Below are positions 1 through 5,773 of a stretch of 5,773 bases of DNA, in pieces (within the stretch, counting starts at the first letter, position 1; the number at the start of each line of letters is the position of its first letter). Under the pieces are notes generated by a model. That model made no database searches. It worked only from the letters and a program-made list of their open reading frames with translations, and was not told the DNA's origin. Source of the stretch: an uncultured Polyangiaceae bacterium (GTDB taxonomy: Bacteria > Myxococcota_A > Polyangia > Polyangiales > Houyiibacteriaceae). The DNA is taken from positions 1 to 5,773 of the forward strand of contig CAMYJN010000183.1 of the NCBI GenBank assembly GCA_947258625.1, written 5' to 3'. A program made the position numbers and the translations under genes.

Positions 1-1
1 T

Positions 2-478
2 GCCGATGATGACGATGGTTGTCCGGACGAAGCGGAAGACCGGGACGGCTTCGAGGATCGCGATGGCTGCCCGGATCTCGACAACGACGGCGACGGAATC
101 CTCGATGTGGATGACGCCTGCCCGTTGGTCAAAGAGGACTACGACGGCGATCGCGACGAGGACGGCTGCCCGGAAGGAAGAGAGGGCGACCGTGATGGCG
201 ACGGGATTCCCGATACGGTCGACGATTGTCCGGATGAGCCAGAGGACTTCGATGGCTTTCAGGACGAAGACGGATGCCCGGATCCAGATAACGACGGCGA
301 CGGAATTCCCGACGAGAAGGATCTCTGTCCGAACGATCCGGAAGATTTCGACGGTTTCCAGGACGAAGATGGCTGCCCTGATCTCGACAACGATAGCGAC
401 CGAATCCTCGATGTTGATGATGCCTGCCCGAACGATCCGGAGACCTACAACGGCCATGAAGACGAGGATGGCTGCCCA
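2..478 (+). repeat. Thrombospondin type-3 repeat array (about 33-residue period)
   Basis: Within the OmpA-like gene, CP dipeptides recur at residues 7, 23, 40, 56, 76, 92, 109, 125, 142 and 158 of the visible protein. Spacings alternate 16 and 17 (a 33-residue, 99-bp unit), except for one 20-residue step between Cys56 and Cys76 where the linker EGREGDRDGDG is three residues longer. The units are rich in Asp at alternating positions, the Ca-binding pattern of TSP3 repeats. The array probably continues upstream of the window. The last full unit is degenerate, with DNDSDRILD where the others have DNDGDGI(P/L)D. Confidence 0.9.
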
Positions 479-913
479 GACAAGGGCTTGGTGATCCTAG
501 AAGACACGCAGATCACGATTCTCGAGAAGGTCTACTTCGAGACCGACAGCGCCATCATCAAGCCGCGCAGCTTCCCGCTGCTCGATGCGGTTGCCGCAAC
601 GCTGAACGCCAGTCCGCAGATCACCCTGGTGGAGGTTCAGGGCCATGCAGACGAGAGGGGTAGCGACGGCTACAACATCAAGCTGACGCGGGCTCGGGCC
701 GCCTCGGTCATGAATGCGCTCATCCAACGGGGTGTCGTCAAGCAGCGGCTGAGGTCTGGCGGATATGGCGAACGATGCCCTGTCGACCCCAAGCACAACG
801 CAAAGGCTTGGGAACGAAATCGGCGCGTGGAGTTCAAGATCATCGAAACCGACGCCGGTCCGACCGGAGTTGAGGTAACATGCCCGCGCGGCCGTTCTCT
901 GGTGCCGAGGTGA
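2..913 (+). CDS. OmpA-family protein with thrombospondin type-3 repeats, 5' partial
   Basis: This is the C-terminal 303 residues of an outer-membrane or periplasmic protein that anchors to peptidoglycan. The frame is open from base 2 with no credible start, so the signal peptide and N-terminal region lie before the window; the GTG at 107 is an internal Val. Residues 1-160 are an acidic TSP3-type array (DNDGDGIPD and DEDGCPD motifs) expected to bind Ca2+. Residues about 165-285 are an OmpA C-terminal domain: VYFETDSAIIKP, then GHADERGSDGYN, LTRARA, GYGERCPVDP and NRRVEF. Asp217 and Arg232 are 15 residues apart, the same spacing as the diaminopimelate-binding Asp271/Arg286 pair of Acinetobacter OmpA, so peptidoglycan binding looks intact. 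A short tail (GPTGVEVTCPRGR) follows and holds a lone Cys. The stop TGA at 911-913 sits inside the ribosome-binding site of the next gene. The family call is firm; the exact role is unknown because the N-terminus is missing. Confidence 0.93.
   Translation, partial: ADDDDGCPDEAEDRDGFEDRDGCPDLDNDGDGILDVDDACPLVKEDYDGDRDEDGCPEGREGDRDGDGIPDTVDDCPDEPEDFDGFQDEDGCPDPDNDGDGIPDEKDLCPNDPEDFDGFQDEDGCPDLDNDSDRILDVDDACPNDPETYNGHEDEDGCPDKGLVILEDTQITILEKVYFETDSAIIKPRSFPLLDAVAATLNASPQITLVEVQGHADERGSDGYNIKLTRARAASVMNALIQRGVVKQRLRSGGYGERCPVDPKHNAKAWERNRRVEFKIIETDAGPTGVEVTCPRGRSLVPR
907..913 (+). promoter_or_regulatory. Shine-Dalgarno sequence overlapping the OmpA stop codon
   Basis: GAGGTGA lies just before the ATG at 915 and contains the TGA stop of the OmpA-like gene. 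The AGG core is 4 bases from the ATG. The overlap fixes the start of the downstream gene and suggests translational coupling: ribosomes finishing the first gene would re-initiate on the second. Confidence 0.75.
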
Positions 914-914
914 T

Positions 915-1478
915 ATGTCGCGCGAGCGCTTCGTCGAGTTGATGACCCCTGCACTGATTCGATTCAGTCAGGACTTGAAATCGGTCTTACGGATCGTCGA
1001 AGACCCCGAGGTCGACGACGAGAGCCGAATTGCGGCGGCCGGCGCTCTTCTCCACGTGATTTTTTCGAACGGAGCCATCCCGGGCGTCCGCGGCGTGCTG
1101 CGCCATCTGGGGGATGCACTGCTGATTCGGCTCGTGTTGAGCGACGTGCGCGAGCGATCTCCGGAGGCGTTTGCCAAGCATGCGCAGGTATCGCCGGAGA
1201 TGTTCGATCCCTTGTCCGACGAGCTCGATGCGATGCAAGCCTACCTCGGCGATCGGGTCGGTGTCCTCCAACAAATTGCCGAGAAGCTTCCGACTGTGAA
1301 TCAGCAGGGGCATGAAGCCGCGCACTGCGTCGAGGATCCCGAATCGAGCACCTGGCTGTACGACGCGGTTCAGGAAGCCTTGATCGACGAAATCGATTTC
1401 GACGAAGAAGACGTGATTCGCGAGCTCAAGCACGTCGACCAGATCTTGGCGCCACTCGCCTCGCGTGTCGCTCGATAG
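915..1478 (+). CDS. Degenerate YkvA-like (DUF1232-type) protein
   Basis: A 187-residue protein with no signal peptide and an acidic C-terminus (DEIDFDEEDVIREL). Residues 28-73 resemble the YkvA/DUF1232 core. After a helix with DPEVDDESRIAAAGALLHVIF comes S-N-G-A-IPG-V-RGVLRH-LGDALLI, which lines up with the family pattern S-P-IDL-IPD-x-IPVLG-x-LDD-A-x-x-I. The hydrophobic frame, the IP and the second Asp of LDD are kept, but the PIDLIPD acidic residue is Gly and the region is one residue shorter, so this is a divergent member at best. Residues 80-187 are helical and match nothing I recognise. The ATG follows the OmpA stop by one base with a good Shine-Dalgarno, so the genes are probably co-translated. 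YkvA-family proteins have no well-settled biochemical function, so none is given here. The gene itself is secure; the family link is moderate. Confidence 0.8.
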   Translation: MSRERFVELMTPALIRFSQDLKSVLRIVEDPEVDDESRIAAAGALLHVIFSNGAIPGVRGVLRHLGDALLIRLVLSDVRERSPEAFAKHAQVSPEMFDPLSDELDAMQAYLGDRVGVLQQIAEKLPTVNQQGHEAAHCVEDPESSTWLYDAVQEALIDEIDFDEEDVIRELKHVDQILAPLASRVAR

Positions 1479-1485
1479 CCAGCTA
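1476..1485. other. Convergent stop-codon junction in a short palindrome
   Basis: The forward stop TAG (1476-1478) and the reverse stop (1483-1485, read as TAG on the minus strand) are separated by 4 bases. The 10 bases TAGCCAGCTA form a palindrome with 4-bp arms around CA. There is no room for a conventional terminator between the genes, and I see no GC stem plus T-tract close by on either strand. Transcripts of the two genes probably overlap at their 3' ends. Confidence 0.8.
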
Positions 1486-3087
1486 CGCGGCTTTCCGTCC
1501 AGGCTCGGTGATTTTGCGCAGGAGCCAGGTTCCGCGCGACGCCTTCACCGGCTTGGGAGTCTTGTGTGCCAGGACTCGCAGCAGCGTGACGGCTTCTAGA
1601 TCCCACTCCACGAGTCGGAGGATGCTGCCGTTGGGCGCGCGGAGATCGGGTTCGACGTTCGTTCGGCGGCGCATGAGATCATCGGCGTCCGATTGAGCGC
1701 GCGTTTCGACCACGAGCATGACTCTTCGCCGAAGCACGAAGCCGACGGGGCTCGAGGCAAGGGCGAAGCTCACAGAGCTGAGCCCGGAGCGGTGTGTCGA
1801 GAGGTGAGCTCGAAGCCGCGGCGCTTCATCGGACGACAGCTCCCAGGAAAACGAGATCTCCGGTGCCTCCGCCGGCAAACGCAGCTCCAACGCGAATCGG
1901 CGGAGCGCATCGGCTGCCTGCGAAGCAGTGGCCGGCATGTGGTATCGCGTTCCCGTGAGAAATACGGGCAAGAGGAGCAGCGCGGCGGTTGCTTCGCCGA
2001 GCGCGATTAGGCAAGTCCCGCTGGCGAGCAGGACCGCGAGACCGGTTGGGCTGGTCCCATCCAGCAGCTCGCTCGCTCGGGTTTCGGGGCACGGCAGCTC
2101 TTTCGCGAGAGCAGGGCGCCAATCTTGGGGCGCGGGCGCAGCCGTCCAGCGGACCGGACGGTGAAGCGCGAAGGCGACGAGCGGCGCCGCGCACAGGAAG
2201 TAGCTCGGCGCGAGCCATTGACCGATGGCAAGGACGATTCCGCTAACCGCAAGTACAGAGACCCAGGACGAACGCACGAGAAGCGCGTCCGATCCCATGC
2301 GAACTTGGACCGTGCGCCGCTTTAGGAGCACCAGGATCGCGACCAGGAGCAGAGGCCAGGCGATCGGGCGTTCGTCCGGCGTGCTCAGAGGACGAAAACC
2401 GGTTGGCGTCGGTGCGTCCGGCGCGGACGCGGGCAGGTCAATCGCCCGAAGCGGCACGTCGAGGGTCAGGGGCCAGGCGGTCAAGCGCGGAAGATGGATT
2501 CGCCGCCACTCGACGGTGGTTCCGTCGCGGTGCTCTGCGACCTGGAAGTCGACGCCAGGCGGGGTGTCGTGCAAATCACTCGGAACCGATGAGCCTTTGG
2601 GAGCCCGAATCTCAACCAGGACGTCATGCAGACCCGTCTCCCAGGCCGGCACCGACCAAACGACGCGCGCGAGTTCCGTTTCTTCGATGGCGCGCACGTC
2701 GGCTTGAATTCGGTACCGCATGAATACCCGGTATTCGCCTCTCCGCGGCGCTTCCCTCCTCGGAAACGAGAGGTGTATCCGGCCGTCGTCGAGAACCTCT
2801 GCCTCCGGGCGAAAAATCTCGCCTTCTTCCGAACGAAAGTAGGGAGGCCGATAGCGGTCGAGCTCCACGCCGTCTCCCAGGTCGACGAGCTCGAGCTCGT
2901 GTAGCCAGCCGGCGTGAATCTCGACGTCCAGCCGAAGAAGTACGCTCAGCGTTGCGTCGCGCTCGACATCCACCGTGGCCCGCGCGCCTTTGACCACCGT
3001 ACGGGTCCAGGCCTGCGCGGTGGAAGACGAACCAAGAACAGCCGCGAAGACACAAAGAAGGAGGCCTGAACCGAGGCTGGGGCGCAT
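1483..3087 (-). CDS. Exported multi-pass membrane protein of unknown function
   Basis: A 534-residue protein that I do not recognise. Residues 1-26 form a convincing signal peptide (MRPSLGSGLLLCVFAAVLG core, then TAQA before Trp27). Residues 27-215 are a beta-rich, charged extracytoplasmic domain with alternating hydrophobic strands (for example VDVERDATLSVLLRLDVEI and GEYRVFMRYRI). A Pro-rich linker at about 219-240 leads to hydrophobic segments at about 241-256, 274-292, 295-309 and 348-378 (the last probably two helices). The C-terminal 150 residues are soluble and Arg-rich. The layout, an exported beta domain followed by membrane helices, recalls DUF2207-type proteins, but I see no sequence motif that proves this. 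The start ATG at 3085-3087 is preceded by TAGG, 8 bases upstream of the ATG, and followed at once by the signal peptide, which supports it. It lies 40 bp downstream of the M50 protease gene and is probably co-transcribed with it. Confidence 0.85.
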   Translation of the reverse strand: MRPSLGSGLLLCVFAAVLGSSSTAQAWTRTVVKGARATVDVERDATLSVLLRLDVEIHAGWLHELELVDLGDGVELDRYRPPYFRSEEGEIFRPEAEVLDDGRIHLSFPRREAPRRGEYRVFMRYRIQADVRAIEETELARVVWSVPAWETGLHDVLVEIRAPKGSSVPSDLHDTPPGVDFQVAEHRDGTTVEWRRIHLPRLTAWPLTLDVPLRAIDLPASAPDAPTPTGFRPLSTPDERPIAWPLLLVAILVLLKRRTVQVRMGSDALLVRSSWVSVLAVSGIVLAIGQWLAPSYFLCAAPLVAFALHRPVRWTAAPAPQDWRPALAKELPCPETRASELLDGTSPTGLAVLLASGTCLIALGEATAALLLLPVFLTGTRYHMPATASQAADALRRFALELRLPAEAPEISFSWELSSDEAPRLRAHLSTHRSGLSSVSFALASSPVGFVLRRRVMLVVETRAQSDADDLMRRRTNVEPDLRAPNGSILRLVEWDLEAVTLLRVLAHKTPKPVKASRGTWLLRKITEPGRKAA

Positions 3088-3116
3088 GGACCGAACCTAC
3101 GGAATTCCTTCGGTCC
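3088..3116 (-). promoter_or_regulatory. Inverted repeat directly before the membrane-protein start
   Basis: GGACCGAA (3088-3095) and TTCGGTCC (3109-3116) are perfect 8-bp arms around a 13-base centre that holds the palindrome GGAATTCC (3101-3108). In the minus-strand RNA, the 3' arm is exactly the spacer between the likely Shine-Dalgarno (TAGG, in the loop) and the ATG at 3087. It could be a hairpin modulating translation of the second gene, or a dyad operator. There is no T-tract, so it is not a standard intrinsic terminator. The symmetry is certain; the role is inferred. Confidence 0.5.
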
Positions 3117-3119
3117 GGT

Positions 3120-3127
3120 GAAATTTC
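3120..3127. repeat. 8-bp palindrome GAAATTTC abutting the protease stop
   Basis: A perfect AT-rich palindrome lies immediately beside the stop codon (3128-3130) of the M50 protease gene, in otherwise GC-rich DNA. Together with the inverted repeat at 3088-3116 it makes most of the 40-bp spacer symmetric. It is short enough to be chance. Confidence 0.4.
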
Positions 3128-4048
3128 CTACTGCATCCGGATCCAGGATGGCATGAACAACAAGACGAACAGAAAAAGGGTTAACCAGCCGACGAGCCTG
3201 CGCCGGGGCGAGAGCGGGCCGTCTTCGGTCGGCGGATGGCCTGGGCCGGTTGCGCGGGTGAGGAGCCATAGGACGAAGGCCCAGACCAACCAATGACTGC
3301 CCGCAGTCGCGTCCGCTACGAGTGCGTCCCCGCGAAGTCCGTCGAGGTAGCTCGGGATGCCGTACGCCGCGCTCACGACGACGGCGAGCAACGGCAGCAG
3401 GCGAAGGACGTACTTGGAAACCTGGTTCTGACGTGGGCCGAGGAGGGCATATGCGATATGGCCTCCGTCGAGCTGGCCGAAAGGAAGAAGGTTGATCATC
3501 GTCACGAGCAGCCCGGCCCAGCCGGCGAGCGCGGTAGGGCTCAGCATGATGTCGTACCCCTCGGGGATCGGACCTTGGAGCGCGTTCAGAAGGCCCAGGT
3601 ACAGAAGCGAACGGCCTTCGAGAACGTAGGGTCCCTCGGGAAGGGGCTGGACGGGCGAGGTGGCGAGGCCGTACGCAATCACGGGGAGCGCGACGGCCAT
3701 GCCGGCGAGAGGGCCCGCGGCCCCGATGTCGAGCAGCGCATTTCGAGAGCGGATGCGTTCACGGATCTGGATCACCGCGCCCAAGGTCCCGAGCAGAAAG
3801 AACGGAACGGGGATGAAATAGGGCGGCGAGACGTCCACGCGATGGTACTTGCCCGCGAAGAAGTGGCCGAACTCGTGGGCGAGCAGGATGGCCATGAGTG
3901 GGAACGAAAACACCCAGCCCGCCCCGAGCTCCGCAAGCGAGCTGGGCGCTTGTCCAAGGACCATCCCTGCGCCGACGAACAAGGTGGAGGCAAAGGTCAA
4001 GGCAATCAGGGTCAGCGGCAGGGCCCAGTTCACGTTTCGCCTCTGCAC
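3128..4048 (-). CDS. Site-2 protease family (M50) intramembrane metalloprotease
   Basis: A 306-residue polytopic zinc protease that cleaves transmembrane substrates within the membrane. The zinc-binding catalytic motif HEFGH is at residues 58-62, inside a hydrophobic helix. The second metal-ligand motif, NLLPFGQLDGGH, is at 186-197 with Asp194 as the expected third ligand. Between them lies the SRNALLDIGAAGPLAGM stretch (101-117) typical of the EGY1-like/short bacterial S2P branch, with no PDZ domain, so it is unlike RseP. Hydrophobic segments are at about 9-30, 46-65, 77-93, 107-128, 173-190, 213-229, 252-264 and 285-299. The start is uncertain: GTG at 4046-4048 has a weak AGG upstream, while GTG at 4031-4033 (Val6) has a better AGAGG six bases before it and would give a protein starting at NWALP. 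The gene is divergent from the GH15 gene and upstream of the unknown membrane protein. Its substrate cannot be told from sequence. Confidence 0.93.
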   Translation of the reverse strand: MQRRNVNWALPLTLIALTFASTLFVGAGMVLGQAPSSLAELGAGWVFSFPLMAILLAHEFGHFFAGKYHRVDVSPPYFIPVPFFLLGTLGAVIQIRERIRSRNALLDIGAAGPLAGMAVALPVIAYGLATSPVQPLPEGPYVLEGRSLLYLGLLNALQGPIPEGYDIMLSPTALAGWAGLLVTMINLLPFGQLDGGHIAYALLGPRQNQVSKYVLRLLPLLAVVVSAAYGIPSYLDGLRGDALVADATAGSHWLVWAFVLWLLTRATGPGHPPTEDGPLSPRRRLVGWLTLFLFVLLFMPSWIRMQ

Positions 4049-4104
4049 GGCGTGCCTGTAGCATGCGCGTTGCGAAGCGCACGATCTGCTATTCTCTGGG
4101 GCGG
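4049..4104. promoter_or_regulatory. Divergent spacer between protease and GH15 genes
   Basis: This 56-bp interval separates the two outward-facing starts, so any promoters for both genes must lie here or reach into the coding ends. It holds a weak 5-bp inverted repeat, TGCGC (4064-4068) with GCGCA (4077-4081). TGCTATTCT (4087-4095) resembles an extended -10 element, but it sits so close to the ATG at 4105 that the message would be almost leaderless, and no well-spaced -35 is visible. No promoter is called firmly. Confidence 0.3.
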
Positions 4105-5773
4105 ATGGACCTCTACAGCGCGGCCAAGCGGCTCAACCGGCCTTTCGTCTTCACCGACGAACAATCCACGGGGGCTCTGACGATTTCCGACCATGGATTG
4201 ATTGGCGACGGGTTCTCTGCCGCGCTCGTCCGGGCGGACGGCGCCATCGACTGGCTCTGTTTGCCGCGTTTCGACAGCCCGAGCGTCTTTGCCGCGTTGC
4301 TCGACGAGAAGAACGGCGGCTCCACCTCGGTCAGCCCCGTAGACTACCCCTTCGAGAGTCTTCAGCGCTACGACCCGGGCACCAACGTCCTCGAGACGCT
4401 GTTCCAAATCGATGGCCGCGGGACCATTCGACTCACCGATTACATGCCCTGGACCGACGACCCGCGATCCGCGATGCACGAGGTTCACCGGCGTGTGCAA
4501 TGCGTGGAGGGCGAGGCGGTGGTCAAAGTCGTCTTCGATCCACGGTTCGACTACGGTCGCGTCAGCACCACGTTCGAGATCGATGGGCGCTCCGCGCTAG
4601 CCAAAGGCACAACAGGAGAGCGCCTCCTAGCCGTTCTCGGCGGCGTTGGACAGTGGGAGCAGCGGCTCGAAGGCGGGGTGCAGGCCGTCTTTCGACTCAA
4701 GGCTGGCGAGCGCGGATGGCTCGTCATCAGCTGGAACGCAACGGAGTCGGAGTCGATCCTGGCGTATCGCCCGTTCGACGCGCTACGCAAGACTCGGCGC
4801 CGCTGGCGCGACTGGGCGCAGCAGCTCGAGTACGATGGCCCGTGGCGACACCACGTGACTCGATCGGCACTTCTTTTGAAGCTACTCATGTATGCGCCAA
4901 CAGGGGGGATGGTCGCTGCGCCAACGACGTCGATCCCCGAATGGCTCGGCGGTGTTCGCAATTGGGACTATCGGTACACCTGGACGCGCGACACGGCGAT
5001 GGCGGTTCGAGCGGCCAATTTGCTCGGCTGCAGGCGAGAAGCCAGCGAATTCTTCCACTTCGTGCGGGATACCCTCGAACGCGATCGAGAGCTTCACATC
5101 ATGTACGCGGTCGATGGCGGCCGAGTTCCCGACGAACGAACCCTCGAGCACTTCGCGGGATATCGCGGTTCGAAGCCGGTGCGCATCGGAAACGGCGCGC
5201 GCGACCAGCTTCAACTCGACACCGCCGGCGCGCTCATGGACGCGGCCTACGTGTACGAGCGCGGCGGCGGCTCACTCACGGCGCGCGGCTGGCGGCGGCT
5301 TCGCGGCGTGGTCGAGAACGTGGTCGCCATGTGGGCCGAGCCAGACCATGGCATTTGGGAGCCGCGCGCCGGCAAGCGGCACAATGTGCACTCAAAGCTC
5401 ATGAGCTGGCTTGCGCTTCGACGTGGCGCCGAGCTTGCGCCGTTGTTTGGTGACCAGTCGCTGCAGGTGCGATGGCAGCAAGTCGCCGATGGGCTGCACG
5501 CCGAGCTCTGCACGCGGGGCCTGGACAAAACTGGAAAGCGGTTCGTTGCCGCCTACGATCACGAGCACCCCGACGCGTCCTTGCTCCTCTTGCCGATTCA
5601 TGGCTTCCTGCCGCCGAGCGACGAGCGAGTCCTCCGCACGGTCGAGTGGATTCAGGACAGCTTGGGCGCTGGGCCGTACCTGTACCGCTATCGCACCGAC
5701 GACGGGGTCGGCGGGGAAGAAGGCGCATTCGTTCTTTGCGGCTTCTGGTTGGCTGAGGTCCTGGCGATGGCAG
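4105..5773 (+). CDS. Glycoside hydrolase family 15 protein (glucoamylase/trehalase type), 3' partial
   Basis: A cytosolic inverting alpha-glucosidase that releases glucose from alpha-glucans or trehalose. The frame has 556 codons and remains open at the window end; the family is usually near 600 residues or more, so roughly 40-60 residues are missing. Visible in order are the N-terminal domain motif ISDHGLIGDGFSAALV (27-42) with IDWLCLPRFDSP (48-59), the linker APTGGMVAAPTTSIPE (264-279), RNWDYRYTWTRD (285-296) of the (alpha/alpha)6 barrel, DQLQLD (367-372), GIWE with the likely catalytic acid Glu419, HSKLMSW (429-435), and GEEGAF with the likely catalytic base Glu538 or Glu539. There is no signal peptide. 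The ATG at 4105 has only a G-rich weak Shine-Dalgarno. An in-frame ATG at 4063 would add 14 residues but has no ribosome site, and the conserved part begins after residue 27. Family membership is firm; glucoamylase versus trehalase cannot be decided from these motifs. Confidence 0.95.
   Translation, partial: MDLYSAAKRLNRPFVFTDEQSTGALTISDHGLIGDGFSAALVRADGAIDWLCLPRFDSPSVFAALLDEKNGGSTSVSPVDYPFESLQRYDPGTNVLETLFQIDGRGTIRLTDYMPWTDDPRSAMHEVHRRVQCVEGEAVVKVVFDPRFDYGRVSTTFEIDGRSALAKGTTGERLLAVLGGVGQWEQRLEGGVQAVFRLKAGERGWLVISWNATESESILAYRPFDALRKTRRRWRDWAQQLEYDGPWRHHVTRSALLLKLLMYAPTGGMVAAPTTSIPEWLGGVRNWDYRYTWTRDTAMAVRAANLLGCRREASEFFHFVRDTLERDRELHIMYAVDGGRVPDERTLEHFAGYRGSKPVRIGNGARDQLQLDTAGALMDAAYVYERGGGSLTARGWRRLRGVVENVVAMWAEPDHGIWEPRAGKRHNVHSKLMSWLALRRGAELAPLFGDQSLQVRWQQVADGLHAELCTRGLDKTGKRFVAAYDHEHPDASLLLLPIHGFLPPSDERVLRTVEWIQDSLGAGPYLYRYRTDDGVGGEEGAFVLCGFWLAEVLAMA

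Noticed and set aside
2..430. CRISPR-like or mobile-element direct repeats
   Set aside because: The repeats are in frame, code for TSP3 units and have no unique spacers or terminal inverted repeats.
6..494. Open frame of 162 codons overlapping the TSP3 array
   Set aside because: It is a frame-shifted shadow of the repeat DNA, giving a low-complexity Thr/Arg/Met protein. The TSP3/OmpA frame has clear family motifs.
1826..2707. Forward and reverse open frames of 105-160 codons inside the unknown membrane-protein gene
   Set aside because: They are Arg/Ser/Ala-rich shadows. The 534-residue frame has a signal peptide, ordered hydrophobic segments and a sensible start.
3088..3116. Intrinsic terminator after the protease gene
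   Set aside because: The stem is good but no T-tract follows in the minus-strand RNA; the ATG of the next gene follows directly.
4087..4095. TGCTATTCT as an extended -10 promoter for the GH15 gene
   Set aside because: The best -35-like sequence (TTGCGA at 4070) is only 14 bases away, and the implied start site falls 2-7 bases before the ATG. This is too weak to call.
3293..4180. Forward open frame of 295 codons antisense to the protease gene
   Set aside because: The minus-strand frame carries HEFGH, LDGGH and membrane helices. The forward translation is charged, lacks any motif and is a typical GC-rich antisense shadow.
4500..5453. Forward open frame of 317 codons inside the GH15 region
   Set aside because: It is Arg-rich and motif-free. 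The frame starting at 4105 contains all GH15 motifs and stays open to the window end.

Overview
The window looks like chromosomal DNA from a GC-rich Gram-negative bacterium, most likely a myxobacterium or relative (Myxococcota, formerly Deltaproteobacteria). The main clue is an OmpA-family protein with a long acidic Ca-binding thrombospondin type-3 array in front of its peptidoglycan-binding domain, a design very common in that group. This assignment is inference from gene style; no rRNA or other phylogenetic marker is present. I see no tRNA, rRNA, CRISPR array, insertion sequence, attachment site or phage gene.

Layout: (1) 2-913 (+) is the 3' part of an OmpA-like outer-membrane/cell-wall anchoring protein whose N-terminus lies before the window. 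(2) 915-1478 (+) is a 187-residue protein with a degenerate YkvA/DUF1232-like core. Its start lies one base after the OmpA stop, behind an overlapping Shine-Dalgarno sequence, so the two are probably translationally coupled. (3) 1483-3087 (-) is an unrecognised 534-residue exported membrane protein converging on gene 2, with only 4 bases between the two stop codons. (4) 3128-4048 (-) is a site-2-type intramembrane metalloprotease (family M50) with HEFGH and LDGGH motifs. Genes 4 and 3 run in the same direction, 40 bp apart, and are likely one transcript with the protease first. (5) 4105-5773 (+), divergent from the protease, is a glycoside hydrolase family 15 protein (glucoamylase or trehalase type), cut by the window end. 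It stays open to the last base and carries the diagnostic GH15 motifs in order.

How they work together: the left pair concerns the envelope (an outer-membrane/peptidoglycan tether plus a small possibly membrane-associated protein). The middle pair is a membrane protease plus a secreted/membrane protein of unknown role, possibly a partner or simply a co-transcribed neighbour. The GH15 enzyme is cytosolic alpha-glucan or trehalose metabolism and shares only a 56-bp divergent spacer with the protease. I do not see a clearly new multi-gene system. The points most worth a second look are the 40-bp spacer between genes 4 and 3, which is packed with dyad symmetry, the unknown membrane protein beside the protease, and the degenerate YkvA-like protein coupled to the OmpA gene.
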